This document shows, piece after piece, positions 54,601-64,000 of a DNA stretch of 64,000 bases (its first letter is position 1; every line of letters starts with the position of its first letter). The position numbers and the translations under genes were made by a program. Where the stretch lies: contig JASEVX010000005.1 in NCBI GenBank assembly GCA_031761405.1, positions 6,407,724-6,471,723 on the forward strand, given 5' to 3'. Under the pieces are notes generated by a model. The model was not told where the DNA came from and ran no database searches. It saw only the letters and a program-made list of their open reading frames with translations. This DNA comes from Serripes groenlandicus (lineage: Eukaryota; Mollusca; Bivalvia; Cardiida; Cardiidae).

Positions 54601-54681
54601 CACAGTCATTTTTATCATCATCAGATGCCTTTCAGGGACAAAGACCATAACTCTAGCAGGACCTTTTGTAATTTTACACTT

Positions 54682-54911
54682 TTAACACTTTCCCTCATAC
54701 GACAATTCTGCAGCAGACGACTTTGAACATATTTTGTCAAAACATAGAAAATCTCTATAATTGAATGGATAACCTATGACTAAAAGTGGAAAACATTGTG
54801 ACAAAAGGAGAAATTGCACGTTTTGTGCAATTTCTTCTTTTGTTACTATGTTTTCAAATAGCCGTCTGCTGCAGAGGCGTCAGAAAGCGTCTATATGAGG
54901 GAAAGGGTTAA
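54682..54911 (+). mobile_element. TTAA MITE, full length (230 bp)
   Basis: TTAACACTTTCCCTCATACG ... TATGAGGGAAAGGGTTAA; hairpin GAAATTGCACGTTTTGTGCA. Confidence 0.92.
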
Positions 54912-54988
54912 GAGACATTTTGTTTAAGTTTTGTAGTTTTCAGAGTATCAGTAAACAATGTAAGATCTATAGCATTTTGAAGTACTTT

Positions 54989-55204
54989 TTAACCCTTTCC
55001 CTCAGACGACTTTGAACATATTTTGTCAAAAAATAGAAAATCTCCATAATTGAATGGATAACCTATGACAAAAAGTGGAAAAAATTGTAGCAAAAGGAGA
55101 AATTGCACGTTTTGTGCAATTTCTTCTTTTGTCACTATGTTTTCAAAAACCTGTCTGCAGCAGAGGCGTCAGAAAGCGTCTATATGAGGGAAAGGGTTAG
55201 TTAA
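54989..55204 (+). mobile_element. TTAA MITE, left arm shortened
   Basis: TTAACCCTTTCCCTCAGACG ... GAGGGAAAGGGTTAGTTAA. It lies only 78 bp from the preceding copy. Confidence 0.88.
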
Positions 55205-55499
55205 TATCATAAGACTACATAAAATGGTAATAATCAGACCATTCTCTTTGTCTTTTCTTCCTTATTAGTCATTTAACATAAAACTGAGAACCTTGAAATG
55301 CAGTCATTGCTTATGTTGTCACCACGAAATGCCACTTACCGTTAAGTGCAAGGGTCATAGCTGTATCATATATTTCCCCTGAATTATGGTCCTTTTTCTA
55401 CTTGGTGATCTTTTTTTTCATTACGGTTAGTATGGGGGTCTTTAAATGTATAAAATCTGTGGCTTTGAATGTTTGAATACCGGTAACTCTATGGGTATG

Positions 55500-55724
55500 A
55501 CCAGATGCCTCTATAAATTAAAGGCAGATGAGAAACATTGTGGCAAAAAGAAAAAAATGCTAATAATGAAAAATTTCTCCATTTGCCACAATGTTTTCAA
55601 CTCTATTCAATAATAGAATTATACATGTACACGTTTTTCTTTTATAGAGATTTTCCATATTTTTGACTTGATGCTTTTAAAGTTGTCTGCTGCAGATTTG
55701 ATGTATGTGGGAAAGGGTTCATTA
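55500..55724 (+). mobile_element. TTAA MITE, eroded left end
   Basis: GATGAGAAACATTGTGGCAA ... AGTTGTCTGCTGCAGATTTG ATGTATGTGGGAAAGGGTTC. Confidence 0.7.
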
Positions 55725-56231
55725 ACCATATAATTTATGGAACTATAGCCCTTTTGTTGATTTAAATAGATTTTGTAAATGTGGCTTTTAACCACTGGTT
55801 AGCTTAGTTGCATGTGTAATGTTAATTCATTATGTATAAGCATGGGTTGACTCAGGTTTTGAACATGATTTAATAGACTCAGATGCAGTGCTCTTATCTG
55901 TTACAGGCAGACCAATTAAGAACATCATAACTGTGATAAAAAAGGCACTGTTGTGTTTAGAGTCTAGACAAATGTACATTTGTCAGGAAATTCAATGTAA
56001 AAAATACTTTTCTTTTAATGTTTGTAGATGTATGACCTAGGGACCATCCATCACTTGGATGTTTAGAATTAAAGAACATTATATAACATAATTACACTGA
56101 ATATACTATCAAATCTCAGTCAAACGTTAAAAATAAACAGTAAAATCAGTTTAACACTTGACTCAAAAATTGAAATGTTATTGTGATTCATTAAATTTAA
56201 TATCTGTGGCAGCATTTATTTCTATCTTTTA

Positions 56232-56459
56232 TTAACCCTTTCCCTCATATAGACGCTTTCTGACACCTCTGCAGCAGACAGCTTTTTGAAAACATAGTGA
56301 CAAAAGAAGAAATTGCACAAAACATGCTTTCTCCTTTTGCCACAATGTTTTCCACTTTTTGTCATTGGTTATCCATTTAATTATGGAGATTTTCTACTTT
56401 TTGACAAAATACGTTCAAAGGCGTCTGCTGCAGAATTGTTGTATGAGGGCAAGGGTTAA
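56232..56459 (+). mobile_element. TTAA MITE, near full length
   Basis: TTAACCCTTTCCCTCATATA ... GTATGAGGGCAAGGGTTAA. Confidence 0.9.
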
Positions 56460-56745
56460 TGTATGAAGTTGAACTTTGTATTTATCTGGAAAAAAAAAAA
56501 TGTATACCTTAATTATTCCTGAGACTAATTGTTAATAGGAGGAATTCCAATCATTTATATTTTCAGGCTTCCTTTCCATACACATGAATACCTTACATAT
56601 ATATCTTCAATTAATGTACCTACATATAGTACATGATGATACATTAAGTAACATTTGTTTAGGAAGCTGATTAAAAAAAAAGATAATGTTTTTTTAGCAA
56701 TTCATCCTGGCAAATCCAACAATAGGATAATTTGGAAAGTGTAGA

Positions 56746-56946
56746 TTAACCCTTTCCCATGTGCAGACGACTTTTGAAAACTATGTAGCAAATGAAAGAC
56801 GCTTATGAGCAAATTTCATTTTTGCCACAAAGTTTTCTACTCTTTTCCTAAATTTTGGATTTCTTTTAGAGATAATTCCAAAAGTTACACCCAAGATGTG
56901 ATAAAAATTAGCTTCTACTGAGTTGTTGTCTTTAAGCAAGGGTTAA
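56746..56946 (+). mobile_element. TTAA MITE, degraded
   Basis: TTAACCCTTTCCCATGTGCA GACGACTTTTGAAAAC ... AAGCAAGGGTTAA. Confidence 0.65.
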
Positions 56947-57290
56947 GATCTTTAAGAGTCTCAGTACTGTCTGATCCTTATGTCCAACTCGGAAGGCATC
57001 AGACTCTGCAGGTTGATCAGGATCTACACATGTTACAAATGCTTTATGGTTGGTTTTCCTGGAGCATTGCAAATTAAATGTACTTTATTAAATTTTTTAT
57101 AATTGTTAACTTAAGGTTGTTGTTAAAGTCTACTTTTATTGTTGATGTATAATAAGAATATTTTACACATACATGCATTTCCATTTTGCACTTATTTGTT
57201 AAGCATTTAATGATTTTTCTTTTTTTCTTCTTGATTCATGTTATACAGATATTATTACATATTGAAAGAATTACATACTAAGCTTTTGCT

Positions 57291-57435
57291 TTACCCTTTT
57301 GTCATATCTGTAGCAAAGCACTATTGAAAACATCACTGGTAAAGGAGAAATTGTTCATAATGAGCAATCTTTACTTTTGACGCAATCTTTTCAAAATTGT
57401 CGGCTACAGATTTGCTTTATGTGGGATAGGTTTAA
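57291..57435 (+). mobile_element. TTAA MITE, short degraded copy
   Basis: TTACCCTTTTGTCATATCTG ... GGAGAAATTGTTCATAATGA ... ATGTGGGATAGGTTTAA. Confidence 0.6.
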
Positions 57436-57699
57436 TCTGTACCAGATAAATGAATTATGAATTTCCAAACAGAATACAATAGTAATGTGAAGACAATATG
57501 GGAGAATTTAGATAAACAAAAGTATCATTTCAAGATTGTGAATATAAATAATGTGACAGTAAGTAAATTTCTCTTCTTGTCACTGTTTGGAAGTTTTAAC
57601 TGTGAATATTATAGATAAATACAGTTCCATCAAGAACATTGGCATACCATTCCCGAACTATGTGCAGGTGTTTACGTTAGAATATGATAAATTTTACTG

Positions 57700-57862
57700 G
57701 AAATAAACCATTAGAATGAGAAGTCTCACAGCACCAAACCAATCCCTATGTTGTGGTTGCTCAAAAGAAACATCTTGCTGGCACAATACTTTGGAGTGTC
57801 CAAAGCATAGGGTCTTACATTCAAATAAGAATTTTATAATATGAAATATGCTTCTTATCTAG
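57700..57862 (+). mobile_element. TAGATAAG-type MITE, diverged
   Basis: CCAATCCCTATGTTGTGGTTGC, then TCCAAAGCATAGGGTCTTAC and a right end ATATGCTTCTTATCTAGCAC. Confidence 0.6.
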
Positions 57863-58203
57863 CACTGCGCAAGCAAATTGATAGATCTCTGCACCAGACT
57901 GCTTTTGGAATTAATGTGGAAGAAGTAGAAATACATGTAGCCCATAAGCAATTTCTCACTCTGTTTTATATTGCTATATATATATTCATTATACATGTAT
58001 ATAATTTTATTCTTTATTTGATTATACACAATTGTGTGTACTGACCTATGTTGTAATTTGTTCATTAATCCTAATTAGTTTAAAATCCATGTGATACTAT
58101 ATTTTATTTAAAAACGTTACATCAAGTATAGTAACACGGATGACATATAGAGAATGTATGCCATGCTGTCACTTGTAAACAGAACCTCTAAAGATTTGAA
58201 TAT

Positions 58204-58620
58204 TAGGGGTAGAGCTCTAGATAAGCGGCGTTTAGCATGTTCTAAAATTGTTTTTTGACCCTTAACCTCATATCGACGCTTTCTGACGTCTCTGCAGCAG
58301 ACGGCTGTTTGAAAACATAGTGACAAAAGGAGAAATTGCACAAAACGTGCAATTTCTCCTTTTGCCACAATGTTTTCCAATTTTAGTCATAGTTTATCCA
58401 TTCAATTATGGAGATTTTCTATGTTATGACAAAATACGTTCAAAGTCGTCTGCTGCAGAATTGTCGTATGAGGGAAAGGGTTAAACCTAAGTTGTGGGTA
58501 CTCTAAAGAATCGTCTCAATGAGACGATTCTTTTGAGTACACACATCATAGGGATTAGTTGGATAATAAGAGAGGAATTCCGGGGATAAGAGCTGAATAC
58601 CCCTCTTTATCAGGACCTCT
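58204..58620 (-). mobile_element. TAGATAAG-type MITE interrupted by a TTAA MITE
   Basis: Left part GTAGAGCTCTAGATAAGCGG; after the inserted element, AAGTTGTGGGTACTC, GAGTACACACATCATAGGGA and GGATAAGAGCTGAATACCCC. Confidence 0.7.
58256..58484 (+). mobile_element. TTAA MITE, near full length, nested in another MITE
   Basis: TTGACCCTTAACCTCATATC ... GTATGAGGGAAAGGGTTAA; central palindrome AAATTGCACAAAACGTGCAA. It splits a TAGATAAG-type element (58204-58620). Confidence 0.88.
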
Positions 58621-58904
58621 GTTAGGGATTAGTATAGTAAGGTAGCAGTGAGGTACAGTAGTTTTGTAGCAGCAAAGTGTGATGGAAGTTGGAAACAGAT
58701 GGTAGAAACCTGGAACTGTGTCCTCGACAGGTATGTCTGAATGGCATTGTGGCCCTTTTGTAGAAATCTGCTATGATCACCATTGTTGCAGGTTTACTAG
58801 ATTACCATCACCTCAGATTTCTGTATGAAATAAACTTAACCCTTCCCCACTTTTTGGAAAAATCTAGGGTAACATATAGACTCTCTGTAAATGTAAGTGT
58901 CTGG

Positions 58905-59129
58905 TTAACCCCCATCTCGGACATACACCAAATCTGCAGCAGACGACTTTGAAAACAATCATGCAAAATGGTGGAAAATCTATATAAATGAAAGTATAAT
59001 TAATGAAATAGTTGAAAACATTGTGGCAAAAGGTGAAATTGCTTGAAATTTCTCCTTTTGTCACCATGTTTTCAGAAGTCGTCTACTGCAGATGCGTCAG
59101 AATGTGTCTACAAGTGGGAAAGGGGTTAA
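58905..59129 (+). mobile_element. TTAA MITE
   Basis: TTAACCCCCATCTCGGACAT ... CTGCAGCAGACGAC ... GTCGTCTACTGCAGATGCGT ... GTGGGAAAGGGGTTAA. Confidence 0.85.
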
Positions 59130-60085
59130 ATGGAGTTGAAGGCATTGTGGCTGAAAGATAAATTTCTTCTTTTACTGAAATTACTACAATGTTTTCAAAA
59201 TAAATCTCTTACACCATGTCGAAATGAAATGTGTCTTGCGGGAAGGTTGAAATGAAGAATCTATTTTCAAATGCATCAAAACCATAATTGACCTATCTTA
59301 TTATCTCTTTTTCAACAAAATTGTTACAGCCTTTATATGTATATGTTGATGGTCAGTTTATATTTGTAATGATTACTTATTGTACATGTATGTATGTATT
59401 TTTTGATAGATGTTAAATGTTTTATGCGGTTTGAGTCACTCATTGGTTTGTAAGTGTGAATGAATGTTTTACAAAAGGATTTTGCCTGTCTGTGATAACT
59501 AAATATTGAGAGATATATATAGAAGTAGTAATAATATACACAGTAGTTGTAGTATTACCAGAAAACCTTAATTGTTGTATGTATGGCAATTGTTTATTCA
59601 TTCTAAGATATATGAACTTTTTTTTTTCCGGAACATTTTTTTTCCCCCTTTTCTTGTCACAGTGAGCAATTTGCCGTTTTGACAAAATGTTTTCAAAAGA
59701 CGTCTGCATGTGGGAAATGGTCAATTGTTTGGTGGAAACAGTTGTACGATGTTGCTTGTGACACTGATCAAAAAACATTCCAGTTGTAAATTGAAAAGAA
59801 AACATTTACATTTATACATATAAAGCCATTTACATGCTGGTCAAAAGTTGACACAGTTTAATGATGCAAATATTGTGAACAGCGCAGTTGAAGTGTTACC
59901 ATCTGAATGGCTCAGCGGGAAACTGTATGCTATTTCAGAAGCAGTTTATTATTCTGTTATTGTATATATTGCAAAGAGATGTAATAGTTTTGTTTGGTAA
60001 TACATATGTATTTGATTGATGATATACACATTGTTATTTTGACACACATATATATATATACATTTAATGATTAATGCAAGTGCTT
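59130..60085. other. No gene seen
   Basis: AT-rich, apart from a MITE remnant at 59650-59727 and a TA run at 60048-60060. Confidence 0.5.
59650..59727 (+). mobile_element. TTAA MITE, right-end remnant
   Basis: GTCACAGTGAGCAATTTGCC ... TTTTCAAAAGACGTCTGCAT GTGGGAAATGGTCAA. Confidence 0.5.
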
Positions 60086-60921
60086 TTTAGCTTACTGCTA
60101 CCTAAGCAGGAATTGCTCAAGGTGAGCTATTGTGATCGCCTTTTGTCCATCATGCTTCGTCAACTATTTCTTTAAAGGACAACACCTCCTTAATCATCTC
60201 TTTAACCGCTTGGCCAAATTGGATGAAACTTCACAGGGATGTTCCATGGGTGGTGCCCTTTCAAATTTTGAAATTATCCTCTACCATGATTGTTCCAATT
60301 ATCCCCATACAGTCAAAATTGGCCCTGAACCGGGGTCACCTTTTTAACAGAGATAAAGGGGGAAAACATTGAACATTCTCTTGCCTGAAAGCGAAAGGCC
60401 TAGAGCTTAGATATTCTGTGTGTAGCATTGTCTTGTGGTCCTCTACCAAGATGCTCAAGTTATGCCCCTTGGTTCAAAATTGGCCCTCGACGAAAGTCGC
60501 ATGTTTCACATGCAGATACAATGTATATAGGGAAAAATTTGTTCAAGCTGTGTCAGTTGGTAAAAATCACATGGTCGAAAAACATGACCGCCATCGGGCG
60601 GGGCTATTTTGCCTTATATGGCTATAGTGAAAACTTAAAAAATCTTCTTCTCTGAAAGTGTTTGGCCAATTTTCAAATAATTGTGTAGAAATGTTCCTTG
60701 GGAGACCCTCTATTACATTTCTTCAAGCCATGTTGATTTGTAGAAAAATATGGCCGCCAGAGGGCAGGGCTATTTTGCCTTATATGGCTGTTTGGAGATT
60801 TAATTTTTGCCTAATTGCCGTGGAGCGATACTGGCCCTCTTGGGCCTCTTGTTTACAAAATGAAAGGTCTAAAACTTTAACTCAGGTGAGCAATTAAGGG
60901 CCATCTTGGCCCTCTTGTTTA
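60086..60921 (-). mobile_element. Core-repeat element, minus orientation
   Basis: Low end TTTTTAGCTTACTGCTACCT AAGCAGG..CTCAAGGTGAGC; high end GGGCCATCTTGGCCCTCTTG TTT. Units of the CCATATAAGGC type. Confidence 0.78.
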
Positions 60922-61013
60922 ATGAGGTTTACAACAATATTGAAGCTGTACTATAAGAATGTCTATGTCGTTGCTTTTGCAGACATCAAACATATTTCTG
61001 CTAAGTATTTATC

Positions 61014-61170
61014 TTAACCCTTTTCCACCTCGAGACACATTTTGATTCCTCTGCAGCAGACGTCTTTTGAAAACATTGAGACAAACAGAAAAATTGCTGA
61101 TGATGAGCAATTTCTCCTTTTGTTACAATTTTTCAATTCTATCCAATAATCATATTTGTAATTAAGGAGC
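61014..61170 (+). mobile_element. TTAA MITE, right end lost
   Basis: TTAACCCTTTTCCACCTCGA ... CTCTGCAGCAGACGTC ... GCTGATGATGAGCAATTTCT. Confidence 0.75.
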
Positions 61171-61189
61171 TTTGCAATATATAGTTGCT

Positions 61190-61413
61190 AGCTGCAGACA
61201 CGTTCTCTGATATTTTGATGCAACTATAGCAGACGACTTTTGAAAATAGTGTGACAAAAGAAGAAATTGCTCAAAACTAGCAATTTCTTCTTTTGCCACA
61301 ATGTTTTCAACCTTTTTTCAGTAATAACCATGATTTCTAGAGATTTTCCGTATCTTTAGTAGATGTTTTCAAAGTTGTCTGCTGCAGATTTGTTGTATGT
61401 GGGAAAGGGTTAA
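61190..61413 (+). mobile_element. TTAA MITE, left end eroded
   Basis: ATAGCAGACGACTTTTGAAA ... AATTGCTCAAAACTAGCAAT ... GTCTGCTGCAGATTTG ... GTGGGAAAGGGTTAA. Confidence 0.8.
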
Positions 61414-61831
61414 GATTGGATTGATTCTATTCATAGGAAAGTAACCTGGATAGAAAGGAAGTTTGAAGTGAATGTTACTGTTACTAAAATTAGATAACCT
61501 CTGTTATGATGATCACAATTGGAATCCTGGCTTTCTGGGTTATATTGCATTTTGTTGAGCTTTTGACATGGAATGGTTTCTTCCTGTTGATCTTTATTTA
61601 GGAAATAAAGGAAGGGCTTTATGATAGGAATTTTGAGCTTAGTATCAAGATACAACAAAGTCCCTCTTTTAAAATTGGAGAGTACCACTTTATGACTTGT
61701 CAAGTTGTAATCATCTTTCTACTGTAGATTTTAAAAAAATCAAACTATTTTTTTAAATAAAAAAGGCAAGTTAAAGATAGATGATCTATATGGATTTTTA
61801 AGTAGTAGGTAAAATGTTCAGATCAACGAGT

Positions 61832-61890
61832 TTAATCCTTTCTCATATGCAACAAATCTGCAGCAGACAATTTTGAAAACAGCTAGGTCA
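61832..61890 (+). mobile_element. TTAA MITE, left-end fragment
   Basis: TTAATCCTTTCTCATATGCA ACAAATCTGCAGCAGACAAT, then unrelated sequence. Confidence 0.65.
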
Positions 61891-62268
61891 CTCTCATTGG
61901 ATTTATTTAGTTTTGAAATAAGATATTAACCATTTCAATACGAAATATTTTGAAATGGACTCGTCCAGCTTTGCATTTGTTAAAGGAATATCAAGATAAA
62001 AATGTTGATTTAAGCAGCCATCACTATAGAGCCTGGTGAGATGGCCGGATGCGCTAACTCTATACTGGTCGCTAACTCTATACTGGTCGTGCAAGATTCA
62101 CACAAATCGGTTCCAGCAGTTGAATGGTTAACACCCCAGGACAAGTGATAGTCGATGTTATACTGGGGGATATATTTTGCTTGGCCGGATAAATAGATAG
62201 TTTTCCAAGATTTAGATACACTGTAAGAAGGAAGTAAAATGGACTGATCTGATATCTCTCTTAATCAA

Positions 62269-62496
62269 TTGACCCTTTCCCTCATACGACAATTCTGCAG
62301 CAGACGACTTGAACATTCTTGTCAAAAAATAGAAAATCTCTATAATTGAACGGATAACCTATGACTAAAAGTGGAAAACATTGTGTCAAAAGGTGAAATT
62401 GCTCGTTTTGAGCAATTTCTTCTTTTGTCACTATGTTTTCAAAAAGCCGTCCGCTGCAGAGGCGTCAGAAAACGTCTATATGAGGGAAAGGGTTAA
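62269..62496 (+). mobile_element. TTAA MITE, near full length
   Basis: TTGACCCTTTCCCTCATACG ... TATGAGGGAAAGGGTTAA; hairpin GAAATTGCTCGTTTTGAGCA. Confidence 0.9.
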
Positions 62497-62563
62497 TAAA
62501 TACTATGTTTTTGGATAGCAAAACTATTTCGGTGAGACAATTCTTTTGTGGGCAAATTAAGAT

Positions 62564-62727
62564 TTAAACCTTTCCCATATTCTGAGCTTATGTATGAAGC
62601 ACGAAACTTTTAAAATCATTCTTGAAAAAGGAGAAATCGATCATAATGAGCATTTATTTGCAATTTAGTCTTGCCTAAATTATTTCAAAATATGCTGCAA
62701 ATTTGTTGTGGGGATGCAAAGGGTTAA
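62564..62727 (+). mobile_element. TTAA MITE, degraded
   Basis: TTAAACCTTTCCCATATTCT ... GGAGAAATCGATCATAATGA ... GATGCAAAGGGTTAA. Confidence 0.6.
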
Positions 62728-62979
62728 TTAAGAACATTACATATGCCCCTGCTGGAAAAGCTCAAAGTTTCTATTTCCGTACATTGTACTAATTTGCTAA
62801 CTTTTATGTTATTGAACAATTAACTGCAATACTTGCTTTTTTTAAAACATTAAAATATTGTACTAAAAGATATTGGTGTTATTTTATTAGCACACCGTAG
62901 CACATAGTGCACAGGGTTAGAGCTATCGTGTACGCATCTTGTGAACATGTCAAATGTGGCTCACTTATTTTTGGACAAT

Positions 62980-63387
62980 ATAACCCTTTCACTCATACAG
63001 AAAATCTGCAGCAGACGACTTTGAAACTACTAAAAAAATATGGATAATCTCTATAATTGTAATTATAATGACTGAACAATTTTGAGCAATTTCTTCTCTT
63101 GTCACAATGTTTTCAAAAGTCGTCTGCTGAAGAGGCGTCAGAAAGCGTCTTTATGAGGGAACGCTTTCCCTCATACGACAATTCTGCAGCAGACGACTTT
63201 AAACATATTTTGTCAAAAAATAGAAAATCTCTATAATTGAATGGATAACCTATGACTAAAAGTGGAAAACATAGTGGCAAAAGGAGAAATTGCTCGTTTT
63301 GAGCAATTTCTTCTTTTGTCACTATGTTTTCAAAAAGCCGTCTGCTGCAGAGGCGTCAGAAAGCGTCTATATGAGGGAAAGGGTTAA
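62980..63387 (+). mobile_element. Head-to-tail dimer of two TTAA MITEs
   Basis: First copy 62980-63162 (TATAACCCTTTCACTCATAC ... TTATGAGGGAACG), second copy 63164-63387 (CTTTCCCTCATACGACAATT ... GAGGGAAAGGGTTAA). There is no TTAA or spacer at the junction; the copies appear fused. Confidence 0.85.
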
Positions 63388-63666
63388 ACGTTGTGAACAC
63401 GAAATATAAACGACATGTTTAGACTAACATAATAGAACTAACAATACCCTACAACGTGACGACTGTATTACATATATATATGAATATCGCATTAGTATTC
63501 ATCGTCTGCACATGGATCTATTAGATTTCATTCAAACAGGAAATTTAACAATGGGACAGCTTCCGTCCGTTATCGATAAGGCGGATGTTTAATACGGATA
63601 TTTCAACTACATATATTCAACTATAGATATCAGTTTCGCCACAACGTAGAACGAAAGCAAACCGTA

Positions 63667-63730
63667 ATGATGGTGTTTCAGGTCTCGGTATTTGCTGTTC
63701 TGGCACTTGTATGTTCCACAGTTGCTACGG
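63667..63730 (+). CDS. First coding exon of a secreted or membrane protein (gene continues beyond window)
   Basis: Two adjacent ATGs (63667, 63670) open a frame reading MMVFQVSVFAVLALVCSTVA, a textbook signal peptide, followed at 63731 by the consensus donor GTAAGT in phase 1. The product cannot be named from the signal peptide alone. An AT-rich TATATATA stretch lies about 190 bp upstream. Confidence 0.7.
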
Positions 63731-64000
63731 GTAAGTACACATTTGATTTTTAAACAGTAGGAGAGGTATTACAAACAAATATTGACCTGATCTTGCACTT
63801 TTTGCTAAAATGTTTATTTTTACGACGCGTTTAAGTTTTTCATGAAATTAGTAAATGTATACCAGGTATAAACTACACACTGTATAAATTTAATTTATCA
63901 TTGGCGTCATGGTCATACATATAAAGTCATACGAGCCAGGAACAGGTAAATGTTTGCGATTTATATACGTGTGCTATTGAAAGATGCTTTGTGATTGACA

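Overview
This window looks like nuclear DNA of a bivalve mollusc, possibly a heterodont such as Dreissena, Mya or Mercenaria. That is inferred from repeat style and cannot be settled by eye. It is AT-rich and intron-rich, has no bacterial-style gene density, and is saturated with short interspersed repeats. These include arrays carrying the GGGCCATGATGGCCC palindrome, TTAA-flanked MITEs, several tRNA-derived SINE families and a decayed LINE.

Only three host genes are supported. (1) A complete, 15-exon, minus-strand gene (42008 down to 15212) encodes a 550-residue PWP1 homologue, a WD40 ribosome-biogenesis/chromatin protein. All 15 exons were placed by eye: splice phases agree throughout, every intron has GT..AG ends, and an AATAAA lies about 60 bp past the stop. 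(2) A single-exon plus-strand gene at 52992-54188 encodes a 398-residue type I membrane protein with leucine-rich repeats, an LRR C-terminal cap and a short basic tail without a TIR domain. (3) At the right edge (63667-63730, plus strand) is a first coding exon made of a signal peptide and a consensus splice donor; the rest of that gene lies outside the window.

Layout. 1-15.2 kb: repeats only, including a 51-bp array, a 28-bp minisatellite and two large degenerate arrays; a minus-strand ORF near 14.4 kb resembles a globin fragment weakly. 15.2-42.0 kb: PWP1, with introns built largely from arrays, MITEs and SINEs. 42-52.9 kb: no host gene seen; it holds SINEs and a CR1/Jockey-like LINE fossil that a SINE has entered. 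53-54.2 kb: the LRR gene. 54.3-63.4 kb: a dense field of TTAA MITEs (about 14 copies or fragments in 9 kb). 63.67 kb: start of the next gene.

The most unusual feature is inside PWP1. Two WD40 exons each have their 3' end plus splice donor copied in tandem into the following intron: a 55-bp unit with seven copies after exon 12, and an 87/91-bp unit with three copies after exon 9. The first extra exon-9 unit is open and in frame, so a downstream donor could add 29 residues. The exon-12 copies would introduce a stop codon instead.
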